From positions 868,001 to 932,000 of the forward strand of contig NZ_CP129121.1 in assembly GCF_030406665.1 (NCBI RefSeq): a stretch of 64,000 nucleotides of DNA, written 5' to 3'. The DNA is from Halomonas halophila. GTDB taxonomy: Bacteria; Pseudomonadota; Gammaproteobacteria; Pseudomonadales; Halomonadaceae. The number at the start of each line of letters is the position of its first letter. The first letter of the stretch is position 1. The position numbers were made by a program, and so were the translations under genes. Below are positions 24,946 through 32,643 of this stretch, piece after piece. Under the pieces are notes generated by a model. The model did no database searches, was not told where the DNA came from, and saw nothing but the letters and a program-made list of their open reading frames with translations.

Positions 24946-25680
24946 ATGCGACTGATCCAGATCACCGACTGTCATCTCCACGCCGATGCCCAGGCGCGCT
25001 CGCGCACCGGCCTGCCCCATCGCCAGCTCGAGCGCGTGGTGGCCGCCGCCGCCGGCCTGCGGCCCGACATGGTGCTGATGACCGGCGACATCAGCGAGGA
25101 TCGCACCGCCGCCTCCTACGCCGAGGCAGAGCGACTGCTGGCGCCGCTGGCGTGCCCCTGGTTCTGGCTGCCCGGCAATCACGACGAGCCCGGCCTGATG
25201 GCCGACTGCCGGCCCTTCCACGAGACCCTGGACCTGGGCCGGCGCCGCCTGCTGCTGCTCGACACCCAGCGCATCGGTCAGGAGGCCGGCGAGCTCGGCG
25301 AGGCCCGGCTGACGGCCCTGGCGGAGCGCCTCGCCGAGGACGACCGGCCGACGCTCGTGGCCATGCATCATCCGCCGGTGGCGGTGGGCTCCGCCTGGAT
25401 GGACGCGCTCGGCCTGACCGACGCCGACGCCTTCTGGGACGTCGTGGCCGGTCATGCGCACGTCGAGGCGGTGATCTGCGGGCATATCCATCAGGCCTTC
25501 GTCGGCCGTGGCCCCGAGAGCGCTGGCGGCGTGCCCGTCTACGGTTGCCCCTCGTCCAGCGACCAGTTCCTGCCCGGCGCCGAGGACTTCGCCGTGGACG
25601 AGGCCTCGCGCCCCGGCTTCCGGGTCATCGATCTGACGCGGGAAGGCCTCTCCACCTGGGTCGAGCGCGTCGACCTCTGA
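24946..25680 (+). CDS. cpdA: 3',5'-cyclic-AMP phosphodiesterase
   Basis: A 244-residue calcineurin-type metallophosphoesterase that hydrolyses cAMP. Metal-binding motifs are in order: ITDCHLHAD, MTGDISED, LPGNHDEP, VAMHHPPVAVGS and ICGHIHQAF. It starts with MRLIQITDCHLH at ATG 24946, as in CpdA; an in-frame extension upstream overlaps yqiB and has no homology. The last gene of the nudF-yqiB-cpdA run. In E. coli yqiA and parE come next, but here they are 6.3 kb downstream. Confidence 0.92.
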   Translation: MRLIQITDCHLHADAQARSRTGLPHRQLERVVAAAAGLRPDMVLMTGDISEDRTAASYAEAERLLAPLACPWFWLPGNHDEPGLMADCRPFHETLDLGRRRLLLLDTQRIGQEAGELGEARLTALAERLAEDDRPTLVAMHHPPVAVGSAWMDALGLTDADAFWDVVAGHAHVEAVICGHIHQAFVGRGPESAGGVPVYGCPSSSDQFLPGAEDFAVDEASRPGFRVIDLTREGLSTWVERVDL

Positions 25681-25808
25681 GGGAAAAGGCCAATAGCGCT
25701 TTTGCGTCTAAAAAGATAGATATTAATTCTTTTACGTTATTATTGCTTGGGCGGTAACCTGCGGCGCATGATCCTTTTTCCGCCCATGTCATGCGAGGTA
25801 GCCGGGCC
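25681..25808 (+). promoter_or_regulatory. AT-rich upstream region of cysD
   Basis: From about 25685 to 25750 the sequence is strikingly A/T-rich for this genome (for example AAAAAGATAGATATTAATTC). Sulfate assimilation operons are usually activated by CysB binding to AT-rich sites upstream of the promoter, so this is the expected place for it. I cannot define a -10/-35 pair with confidence. Confidence 0.35.
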
Positions 25809-26786
25809 ATGAACAGTCTTCATGCACCGACACGCGAGAGTGCCGTCACGGCCGAAGGCAGCAGTGCCGCTGCCGGTCTGACGCCGCGGCGGCTGACGCA
25901 TCTGCAGCAGCTGGAAGCCGAGTCCATCCACATCATCCGCGAGGTGGCGGCCGAGTTCGCCAACCCGGTGATGCTCTACTCCATCGGCAAGGACTCCTCG
26001 GTGATGCTGCACCTGGCGCGCAAGGCCTTCTATCCCGGGTCGCCGCCGTTCCCGCTGATGCACGTCAACACCACCTGGAAGTTCCGCGAGATGATCGAGT
26101 TCCGCGACCGCATGGCCGCGGAATCCGGCATGGAGCTGATCGAGCACATCAACCAGGAAGGCGTCGAGGCGGGCATCAACCCCTTCGATCACGGCTCCAG
26201 CGGCTACACCGACGTGATGAAGACCCAGTCGCTCAAGCAGGCGCTGGACAAGTACGGCTTCGATGCCGCCTTCGGCGGCGCGCGCCGCGACGAAGAGGCC
26301 AGCCGCGCCAAGGAGCGTGTGTTCTCCTTCCGCGACAAGCATCACCGCTGGGACCCGAAGAACCAGCGTCCCGAGCTGTGGAACCTCTACAACGCCCGCG
26401 TCAACAAGGGCGAGTCGATCCGCGCCTTCCCGCTCTCCAACTGGACCGAGCTGGACATCTGGCAGTACATCTACCTCGAGTCGATCCCGATCGTGCCGCT
26501 GTACTTCTCCGCGCCGCGTCCGGTGGTCGAGCGCGACGGCATGCAGATCATGGTCGACGACGACCGCCTGCCGCTCGAGGAGGGCGAGGTGCCGGAAGAG
26601 AAGTGGGTGCGTTTCCGCACGCTCGGCTGCTACCCGCTGACCGGCGCGGTGGAGTCCACCGCCACCACGCTGCCCGAGATCATCCAGGAAATGCTGCTGA
26701 CCCGCACCAGCGAGCGCAGCGGCCGCGCCATCGACCACGACCAGGCCGGCTCGATGGAGAAGAAGAAGCGCGAGGGGTATTTCTAA
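25809..26786 (+). CDS. cysD: sulfate adenylyltransferase subunit 2
   Basis: The catalytic subunit that forms APS from ATP and sulfate. The PP-loop is SIGKDSSVMLHLARKAF, followed by NTTWKFREMIEFRD, FGGARRDEEASRAKER and the C-terminal GRAIDHDQAGSMEKKKREGYF ending; 325 residues. ATG 25809 is chosen with GAGGT (25795-25799) upstream; ATG 25791 would add six residues. It is followed after 2 bases by cysN, its GTPase partner. Confidence 0.95.
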   Translation: MNSLHAPTRESAVTAEGSSAAAGLTPRRLTHLQQLEAESIHIIREVAAEFANPVMLYSIGKDSSVMLHLARKAFYPGSPPFPLMHVNTTWKFREMIEFRDRMAAESGMELIEHINQEGVEAGINPFDHGSSGYTDVMKTQSLKQALDKYGFDAAFGGARRDEEASRAKERVFSFRDKHHRWDPKNQRPELWNLYNARVNKGESIRAFPLSNWTELDIWQYIYLESIPIVPLYFSAPRPVVERDGMQIMVDDDRLPLEEGEVPEEKWVRFRTLGCYPLTGAVESTATTLPEIIQEMLLTRTSERSGRAIDHDQAGSMEKKKREGYF

Positions 26787-26788
26787 AC

Positions 26789-28216
26789 ATGTCACATCAG
26801 TCCGAACTCATCGCCGACAACATCGAGCAGTACCTGCACGAGCACGAGAACAAGGACCTGCTGCGCTTCATTACCTGCGGCAGCGTCGACGACGGCAAGT
26901 CGACCCTGATCGGCCGGCTGCTGCACGACTCCAAGATGATCTTCGACGATCAGCTGGCGGCCATCACCCAGGCGTCGAAGAAGAGCGGCACCACCGGGGA
27001 AGAGGTGGATCTGGCGCTGCTGGTCGACGGCCTGCAGTCCGAGCGGGAGCAGGGCATCACCATCGACGTGGCCTATCGCTTCTTCTCCACCGACAAGCGC
27101 AAGTTCATCATCGCCGACACCCCGGGCCACGAGCAGTACACCCGCAACATGGCCACCGGCGCGTCCACCGCCGGCCTGGCGGTGATCCTGATCGACGCCC
27201 GCTACGGCGTGCAGACCCAGACCAAGCGCCACAGCTTCATCGCCGACCTGGTGGGCATCCGCCACCTGGTGATCGCGGTCAACAAGATGGACCTGGTCGA
27301 GTACAGCCAGGCGCGCTTCGACGAGATCGTCGCCGAGTACCGCGCCTTCGCCGAGCAGCTGGGCGCCGACGACATCCGCTTCGTGCCGCTGTCCGCGCTG
27401 AAGGGCGACAACGTCGTCAACCAGAGCGAGACCATGGGCTGGTACGACGGCCCGGCGCTGCTCGAGCTGCTCGAGAGCGTCGAGGTCCGCGCCGACCACA
27501 ACCTCACCGACCTGCGCCTGCCGGTGCAGTACGTGAACCGCCCGAACCTGGACTTCCGCGGCTACGCCGGCACCCTGGAAGCGGGCGTGCTGCGCCCCGG
27601 CCAGGCGGTCAAGGTGCTGCCGTCCGGCAAGACCTCCACGGTCGAGCGCATCGTCACCTTCGACGGCGACCTGGACGACGCCTACCCGGGGCAGGCGATC
27701 ACCGTGACCCTCGCCGACGAGATCGACATCTCCCGCGGCGACTGGATCGTGGCCGCCGATGCCGAGGTGACCGAGGCCGCGGCCTTCGACGCCGACATCG
27801 TGTGGATGAGCGAGCAGGCCCTCGAGCCGGGTCGCCAGGTCGACATCCGCCTCGCCGGCCGCTCGGTGGCGGGCAACGTCGACACCATTCACTACCAAGT
27901 GGACGTCAACACCCTGGAGCAGCATCAGGCCGAGCGCCTGGAGCTCAACGCCATCGCCCGCTGCCGCGTGGCGCTGACCGGCGAAGTGCCGATCGACAGC
28001 TACGACCGCAGCCCGGGCACCGGCAGCTTCATCGTCATCGACCGGCTGTCCAACATCACCGTGGGCGCGGGCATGATCCGCGGCGCTGCCGAGGCCGGCA
28101 GCGTGGCCGCGGGCGATGTCGACTGGGCCGGCTTCGAGGTCGAGCTCAACGCCCTGGTGCGCAAGTACTTCCCGCACTGGGAGGCCAAGGACATCAGCCA
28201 GCTGCTCGGCCGTTGA
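26789..28216 (+). CDS. cysN: sulfate adenylyltransferase subunit 1 (GTPase)
   Basis: The EF-Tu-like GTPase that powers APS formation by CysD. G motifs are in order: GSVDDGKSTLIGRLL (P-loop), DTPGHEQYTRNMATGAS, and NKMDL. Domain II/III barrels follow, ending NALVRKYFPHWEAKDISQLLGR. At 475 residues there is no fused CysC (APS kinase) domain, so APS may be kinased elsewhere or reduced directly. It is co-transcribed with cysD, and a terminator follows. Confidence 0.95.
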   Translation: MSHQSELIADNIEQYLHEHENKDLLRFITCGSVDDGKSTLIGRLLHDSKMIFDDQLAAITQASKKSGTTGEEVDLALLVDGLQSEREQGITIDVAYRFFSTDKRKFIIADTPGHEQYTRNMATGASTAGLAVILIDARYGVQTQTKRHSFIADLVGIRHLVIAVNKMDLVEYSQARFDEIVAEYRAFAEQLGADDIRFVPLSALKGDNVVNQSETMGWYDGPALLELLESVEVRADHNLTDLRLPVQYVNRPNLDFRGYAGTLEAGVLRPGQAVKVLPSGKTSTVERIVTFDGDLDDAYPGQAITVTLADEIDISRGDWIVAADAEVTEAAAFDADIVWMSEQALEPGRQVDIRLAGRSVAGNVDTIHYQVDVNTLEQHQAERLELNAIARCRVALTGEVPIDSYDRSPGTGSFIVIDRLSNITVGAGMIRGAAEAGSVAAGDVDWAGFEVELNALVRKYFPHWEAKDISQLLGR

Positions 28217-28242
28217 TGCCCTGATCCGCCCTGCGGATAACA

Positions 28243-28280
28243 CGAGGCCCCATCGCGCAAGCGACGGGGCCTCGTTGCTT
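28243..28280 (+). terminator. terminator after cysDN
   Basis: CGAGGCCCCATCG (28243-28255) pairs with CGACGGGGCCTCG (28262-28274) with one mismatch, followed by TTGCTTTC. It sits 26 bases past the cysN stop. Confidence 0.8.
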
Positions 28281-28305
28281 TCAGGGCATGAAGGCACGGG
28301 CTTTT

Positions 28306-28390
28306 ATGGGGTCAGACCCCGGCCAAGCCGCCAGGCCCGTCATGGTGCACTTCGCCCGCCGTATCGCCGCCGCCGGGGTCTGACCCCCAT
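28306..28390. repeat. inverted-repeat element with GGGGTCAGACCCC ends
   Basis: The arm starting ATGGGGTCAGACCCCGGC (28306-28323) is the reverse complement of the arm GCCGGGGTCTGACCCC(C)AT (28372-28390), with a ~48-base GC-rich centre. Each arm is itself nearly palindromic. It lies between the cysN terminator and the 3' end of cmoB. The look is that of a small non-autonomous mobile or REP-like element; it encodes nothing. Confidence 0.75.
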
Positions 28391-28410
28391 GGCGGCAGCC
28401 GAAAGCGGTA

Positions 28411-29403
28411 TCAGCGTGGCCGGTTGGCGACCAGCACCGCGCGGCGCGGCGCGGGGTGGCCCTCGCGAGTCCTGGTCGGATCGTCGGGGTCGAGGAAGTC
28501 GGCCAGCGACTGGAAGGTCATCCACTCGGTGGCGCGCTGCTCGTCCAGCGAGGTGTCGGCCTCGTCGACCACCCGCACGTTGTCGAAGCCGGCGCGCTCG
28601 AGCCACTGGCACAGCGCGGCGGAGGAGGGCAGGAAGTAGACGTTGGGCATGGCGGCGTAGCGGTCGCCCGGCAGCAGCACCGTGGTGGCGTCGCCCTCGA
28701 CCACCAGGGTCTCCAGCACCAGCTCGCCGCCTGGGCGCAGCGCGGCCTTGAGCTGGGCCAGATGCTCCAGCGGCGAGGGGCGGTGGTAGAGCACGCCCAT
28801 CGAGAACACGGTGTCGAAGAAGGCCAGCGCCTCAGGCACGTCCTCGATGCCCACCGGCAGGAAGTGAACCGCACCGTCATCGGCGTCGCCGACGAAGTGG
28901 CGCACCGCCTGGAACTGCCAGTAGAAGCGCGGCGAGGGGTCGATCACCAGCACGAAGCCGGCGCCGTCGCCGGCCATGCGCCAGGCGTGATAGCCGTTGC
29001 CGCCGCCCACGTCGAGCACCCGCCGGCCGGCCAGCGGCGCCAGGTGCGGCGCCACCCGCTGCCATTTCCAGTCGGAGCGCCATTCGGTGTCGATGGTCAC
29101 GCCGCCGAGCTTGTATGGCCCCTTGCGCCACGGCGCCAGCACGCGCAGCAGGCTCTCGCTCTGGCGGCGGCGCGAGGCGTCCAGCTCGGCGTCCACCGTG
29201 ACGTGGTCGGCGTCGAGGCGCACCTCGCGCCGTTCCGGCAGCGGCGGCAGCTTGGCCACCGCCTTCTCCCAGGCCGGCAGGTCGCCGAAGCGCGAGCGGT
29301 CGAGGCCGCGGGCCAGCTGCTCGGGCAGCCGGGCCAGCCAGGTGTCGAGCCCCTGATCGAGGAAGGCCCGGTAGAGCGGGCGATGGGCATCGGGAATCGG
29401 CAC
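28411..29403 (-). CDS. cmoB: tRNA U34 carboxymethyltransferase
   Basis: Transfers the carboxymethyl group from carboxy-SAM to ho5U34 of tRNA, giving cmo5U. The 330 residues include PWRKGPYKLGGVTIDTEWRSDWKW, motif I RRVLDVGGGNGYHAWRM, DPSPRFYWQFQAV, SMGVLYHRPSPLEHL and the C-terminal WMTFQSLADFLDPDD, all diagnostic of CmoB. It starts at GTG 29403, two bases after the cmoA stop, with GGAAG inside the cmoA end. Confidence 0.95.
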   Translation of the reverse strand: MPIPDAHRPLYRAFLDQGLDTWLARLPEQLARGLDRSRFGDLPAWEKAVAKLPPLPERREVRLDADHVTVDAELDASRRRQSESLLRVLAPWRKGPYKLGGVTIDTEWRSDWKWQRVAPHLAPLAGRRVLDVGGGNGYHAWRMAGDGAGFVLVIDPSPRFYWQFQAVRHFVGDADDGAVHFLPVGIEDVPEALAFFDTVFSMGVLYHRPSPLEHLAQLKAALRPGGELVLETLVVEGDATTVLLPGDRYAAMPNVYFLPSSAALCQWLERAGFDNVRVVDEADTSLDEQRATEWMTFQSLADFLDPDDPTRTREGHPAPRRAVLVANRPR

Positions 29404-29404
29404 G

Positions 29405-30148
29405 TCAGTCTTCCTTGAAGGCGATCAGCGAGGCGAAGTTCAGGTACTGGAACCACACCAGCGAGCGCGAGAAGCCGGCGCGGGCCAGCCGCTCCTTGTG
29501 CGCGTCCAGGGTGTCCGGCACCAGCACGTTCTCCAGCGCGGTGCGCTTCTGACTGATTTCCAGGTCGCTGTAGCCGTTGGCGCGCTTGAAGTCGTGGTAG
29601 CGCTCCACCAGCCAGGCGTTCTCCTGCTCGTCGGCGGCCTTGATCTTCTCCGAGAGCACCAGCACGCCGCCGGGCTCCAGAGCCTCATAGAGCCGGGCGA
29701 TCACGGCGTCGCGATCTTCCGGCGCCAGGAACTGCAGGGTGAAGTTGAGCAGGATCATCCCCGACGGCGCGTAGTCGAGGACGCGGATATCGCCCTCGAT
29801 CACCGTCAGGTCGTGATCCGGGCTCTCGGTGGCCAGCGTCTCGCGGGCGCGCTCGACCATGGCCGGGGACAGGTCTACCCCGGTATAGCGAAAGGCCGCC
29901 GGCGGCAGCTGACCGGCCAGGGCGAGTCCGGAGGCGCCCAGCGAGCAGCCCAGGTCATAGACGTGGCCGCCGTGACGCAGGTGTCGCCGGGCCAGCGGGC
30001 CGAGCATGGCCAGTATCTGGCCATAGCCCGGCACCGAACGCCGGATCATGTCGGGGAAGCAGGAGACCACCCGCTCGTCGAATGAAAAGCGCGCCACCCG
30101 GTCCAGGGGTGTGGAAAAGATGGCGTCACGGTAAGATGCGTCACTCAT
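29405..30148 (-). CDS. cmoA: carboxy-SAM synthase
   Basis: Makes carboxy-S-adenosylmethionine from SAM and prephenate, the donor used by CmoB. The 247 residues read DAIFSTPLDRVARFSFDERVV, FPDMIRRSVPGY, VYDLGCSLGASGLAL and LNFTLQFLAPEDRDAV, as in E. coli CmoA. ATG 30148 gives the family-typical start; ATG 30163 would add five residues, and neither has a strong ribosome-binding site. It is first in the cmoA-cmoB operon and divergent from pgi. Confidence 0.95.
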   Translation of the reverse strand: MSDASYRDAIFSTPLDRVARFSFDERVVSCFPDMIRRSVPGYGQILAMLGPLARRHLRHGGHVYDLGCSLGASGLALAGQLPPAAFRYTGVDLSPAMVERARETLATESPDHDLTVIEGDIRVLDYAPSGMILLNFTLQFLAPEDRDAVIARLYEALEPGGVLVLSEKIKAADEQENAWLVERYHDFKRANGYSDLEISQKRTALENVLVPDTLDAHKERLARAGFSRSLVWFQYLNFASLIAFKED

Positions 30149-30230
30149 ATCGCAGGGATTCATGGGCTGGAAGCCCGACATTCTACTCCCCTGTTGTCGG
30201 CTACACGACAGGATGTCCAGGAGAAATTCC

Positions 30231-31922
30231 ATGAGCCATACCCCCATCGATCAGCAGAGGGCCTGGTGTGCCCTCGCCGAGCATGCCGCGGGCATGGGGC
30301 GCCGGCACCTGCGCGACCTCTTCGACGAGCAGCCGAGCCGCTACGAGACCTTCGGCCGTAGCGCCGCGGGTCTGACCCTCGACCTTTCCAAGCAGCGTTG
30401 GACCGACCAGACCCTCGAGCTGCTGCTCGACCTGGCCCGCGAGGCCGACGTGCCCGAGGCGATCCGCGGCCTGCTGGCCGGCGAGCGCGTCAATCGCAGC
30501 GAGGACCGTCCGGCGCTGCACACCGCCCTGCGCCTGCCCGCCGACGCCCGCCTCGAGGTCGAGGGCCAGGATCTGGTCGCCTCGGTCCACGCTACCCTGG
30601 ATCGCATGGAGGCCATGGTCGAGCGCTTCCACAACGGCCAGTGGCGCGGCGCCACCGGCAAGCCGATCCGCGACGTGGTCAACCTCGGGGTCGGCGGCTC
30701 CGATCTGGGGCCGCTGATGGTCACCCATGCCCTGGCCGACTATCGTCCCGACGTCGAGCAGCACATCGACGTGCACTTCGCCTCGACCATGGACGGCTCC
30801 CAGCTGGCCGACTATCTGGCGCGGCTGAATCCCGAGACCACGCTGTTCGTGCTGTCGTCGAAGTCCTTCACCACCATCGACACCCTGTCCAATGCGCGCA
30901 CCGCGCGGGACTGGCTCAAGGCGCGGCTGCTGGGCGGCGCTCGCCAGGAGGGCGTCGACGAGGCGCTGCTGATGCGCCAGCACTTCATCGGCGTCTCGGC
31001 GAGCCCCGAGAAGATGAGCGAATGGGGCATCGCCGACGATCACCAGCTGGAGTTCTGGGAATGGGTCGGCGGGCGCTACTCGCTGTGGGGCGCCATCGGC
31101 CTGCCCATTGCCCTGGTGGTGGGCATGGAGCACTTCCGCGGCCTGCTGGCCGGCGCCCACGAGATGGACCGCCACTTCCGCGAGGCGGAGCTTGCCGACA
31201 ACCTGCCGGTACTGCTGGCACTGGCCGGCATCTGGAACGTCAACTTCCTCGACATCCGCGCCCACTCCATCCTGCCCTACGACGGCCGGCTCGAGTATTT
31301 CGCCGCCTACCTCGAGCAGCTGGAGATGGAGTCCAACGGCAAATCGGTGACCCACGACGGCGAGAGCGTGAGCTACTCCACCTGCCCGGTGCTGTGGGGC
31401 CAGCTCGGGCCCAACGCCCAGCACGCCTTCTATCAGCTGCTGCACCAGGGCACCCAGGCCGTGGAGTGCGATTTCATCGCGCCCAAGGTGCGCTACGACG
31501 ACGTGCCGGATCCGGCCACCCGCGACCACCTGATGGGCCAGCACCGGCTGACGCTCGCCAACTGCTTCGCCCAGTCCCGGGCGCTGATGCTCGGCGACGC
31601 CGCCGTGGCCGACGACGAGGACGGTCCGCGCCCGGGCCACCGTCGCTATCGCGGCAACCAGCCCTCCAGCACCCTGCTGCTGGATCGCCTCACGCCCCGG
31701 ACCCTGGGCGCGCTGGTGGCGCTCTACGAGCACAAGGTGTTCGTGCAGGCGACGATCTGGGACATCAATCCCTTCGACCAGTGGGGCGTGGAGCTGGGCA
31801 AGACCATGGCCGGCGAGACCCAGCGCATCCTCCAGCACGAGGCCGGGCTCGAGGGCATGGACGACTCCACCCGCGGCCTGATCGAGGCGGTATGGGCGGC
31901 CGAGCCCCGGGCGGACGCGTGA
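30231..31922 (+). CDS. pgi: glucose-6-phosphate isomerase
   Basis: Interconverts glucose-6-phosphate and fructose-6-phosphate. The 563 residues contain GVGGSDLGPLMV, SSKSFTTIDTLSNARTA, VGGRYSLWGAIGLPIAL, the active-site QLEMESNGKSV, and FDQWGVELGKTMA near the C-terminus. The start at 30231 has CAGGAG (30218-30223) upstream. It is divergent from cmoA. Confidence 0.96.
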   Translation: MSHTPIDQQRAWCALAEHAAGMGRRHLRDLFDEQPSRYETFGRSAAGLTLDLSKQRWTDQTLELLLDLAREADVPEAIRGLLAGERVNRSEDRPALHTALRLPADARLEVEGQDLVASVHATLDRMEAMVERFHNGQWRGATGKPIRDVVNLGVGGSDLGPLMVTHALADYRPDVEQHIDVHFASTMDGSQLADYLARLNPETTLFVLSSKSFTTIDTLSNARTARDWLKARLLGGARQEGVDEALLMRQHFIGVSASPEKMSEWGIADDHQLEFWEWVGGRYSLWGAIGLPIALVVGMEHFRGLLAGAHEMDRHFREAELADNLPVLLALAGIWNVNFLDIRAHSILPYDGRLEYFAAYLEQLEMESNGKSVTHDGESVSYSTCPVLWGQLGPNAQHAFYQLLHQGTQAVECDFIAPKVRYDDVPDPATRDHLMGQHRLTLANCFAQSRALMLGDAAVADDEDGPRPGHRRYRGNQPSSTLLLDRLTPRTLGALVALYEHKVFVQATIWDINPFDQWGVELGKTMAGETQRILQHEAGLEGMDDSTRGLIEAVWAAEPRADA

Positions 31923-31977
31923 GCGTCATGGTGCCCGTTCCTCGTGCCGGGCTGGCCATTTATACAGGGGTTCGGGT

Positions 31978-32604
31978 ATGCTGAGCGCCGCTCTGCCGCG
32001 CGAGCCGGCCAGCGGCGTGCTCTACCTGCACGGCTTCAACAGCGGCGCCGCCTCGCCCAAGGCGGCGCTGATGCGCGAGGCCTGCGAGACGCTCGGCCTG
32101 CCCTGCGCCGCGCCGGACCTGCCGCATCGCCCCGAGCGGGCCCTGGAAGCGGCCGAGGCCCGGCTCGGTGAGCTGGGCGATCGGCCGCTGGTGGTCGGCA
32201 GTTCACTGGGTGGCTTTCTGGCCACGGTGCTCGCCGAGCGCCATGATCTGCCGGCGGCGCTGATCAATCCGGCGGTGGCGCCGGCGCGGCTGGTCGAGGC
32301 CTGGATCGGCGAGGTCTTCGTCAACCCCTACCACGGCCAGCGCTTCACGGTGGACATCGCCCATCGGCGGGGGCTGGAGACGCTGGCGGTTGAGCGGGTC
32401 ACGCCGGCACGCTATCTGCTGCTGCTGGGCACCGCCGACGAGACCCTGGACGCCGCCGACGCCTTCGCGCTCTATCGCGGCGCCCGGACGATCCTCGAGC
32501 CCGGCGGCGATCACGGTTTCTCGACGCTGGCCGACTACCTGCCGGCGATCTTCGCCCAGGGCGGCCATGCCCTGGAAGCCGGGCGGGTGGCGCCCCGCGG
32601 CTGA
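31978..32604 (+). CDS. yqiA: YqiA-family alpha/beta-hydrolase
   Basis: A 208-residue esterase-like protein. It begins with VLYLHGFNSGAASPKAALM (oxyanion-hole HGF), has the nucleophile elbow GSSLGGFLATVLAE, LINPAVAPARL, and the catalytic-His segment LEPGGDHGFSTLADYL. YqiA of E. coli has esterase activity on short acyl CoA and thioesters, but its physiological role is unknown. It precedes parE by 39 bases, the conserved order. Confidence 0.88.
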   Translation: MLSAALPREPASGVLYLHGFNSGAASPKAALMREACETLGLPCAAPDLPHRPERALEAAEARLGELGDRPLVVGSSLGGFLATVLAERHDLPAALINPAVAPARLVEAWIGEVFVNPYHGQRFTVDIAHRRGLETLAVERVTPARYLLLLGTADETLDAADAFALYRGARTILEPGGDHGFSTLADYLPAIFAQGGHALEAGRVAPRG

Positions 32605-32643
32605 GCGTGCGGATTCGAACATGCATAGGACACAGACGACGCC

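Noticed and set aside
26789..28216. CysN-CysC fusion
   Set aside because: The protein ends at 475 residues after the EF-Tu-like domains; there is no APS-kinase domain.
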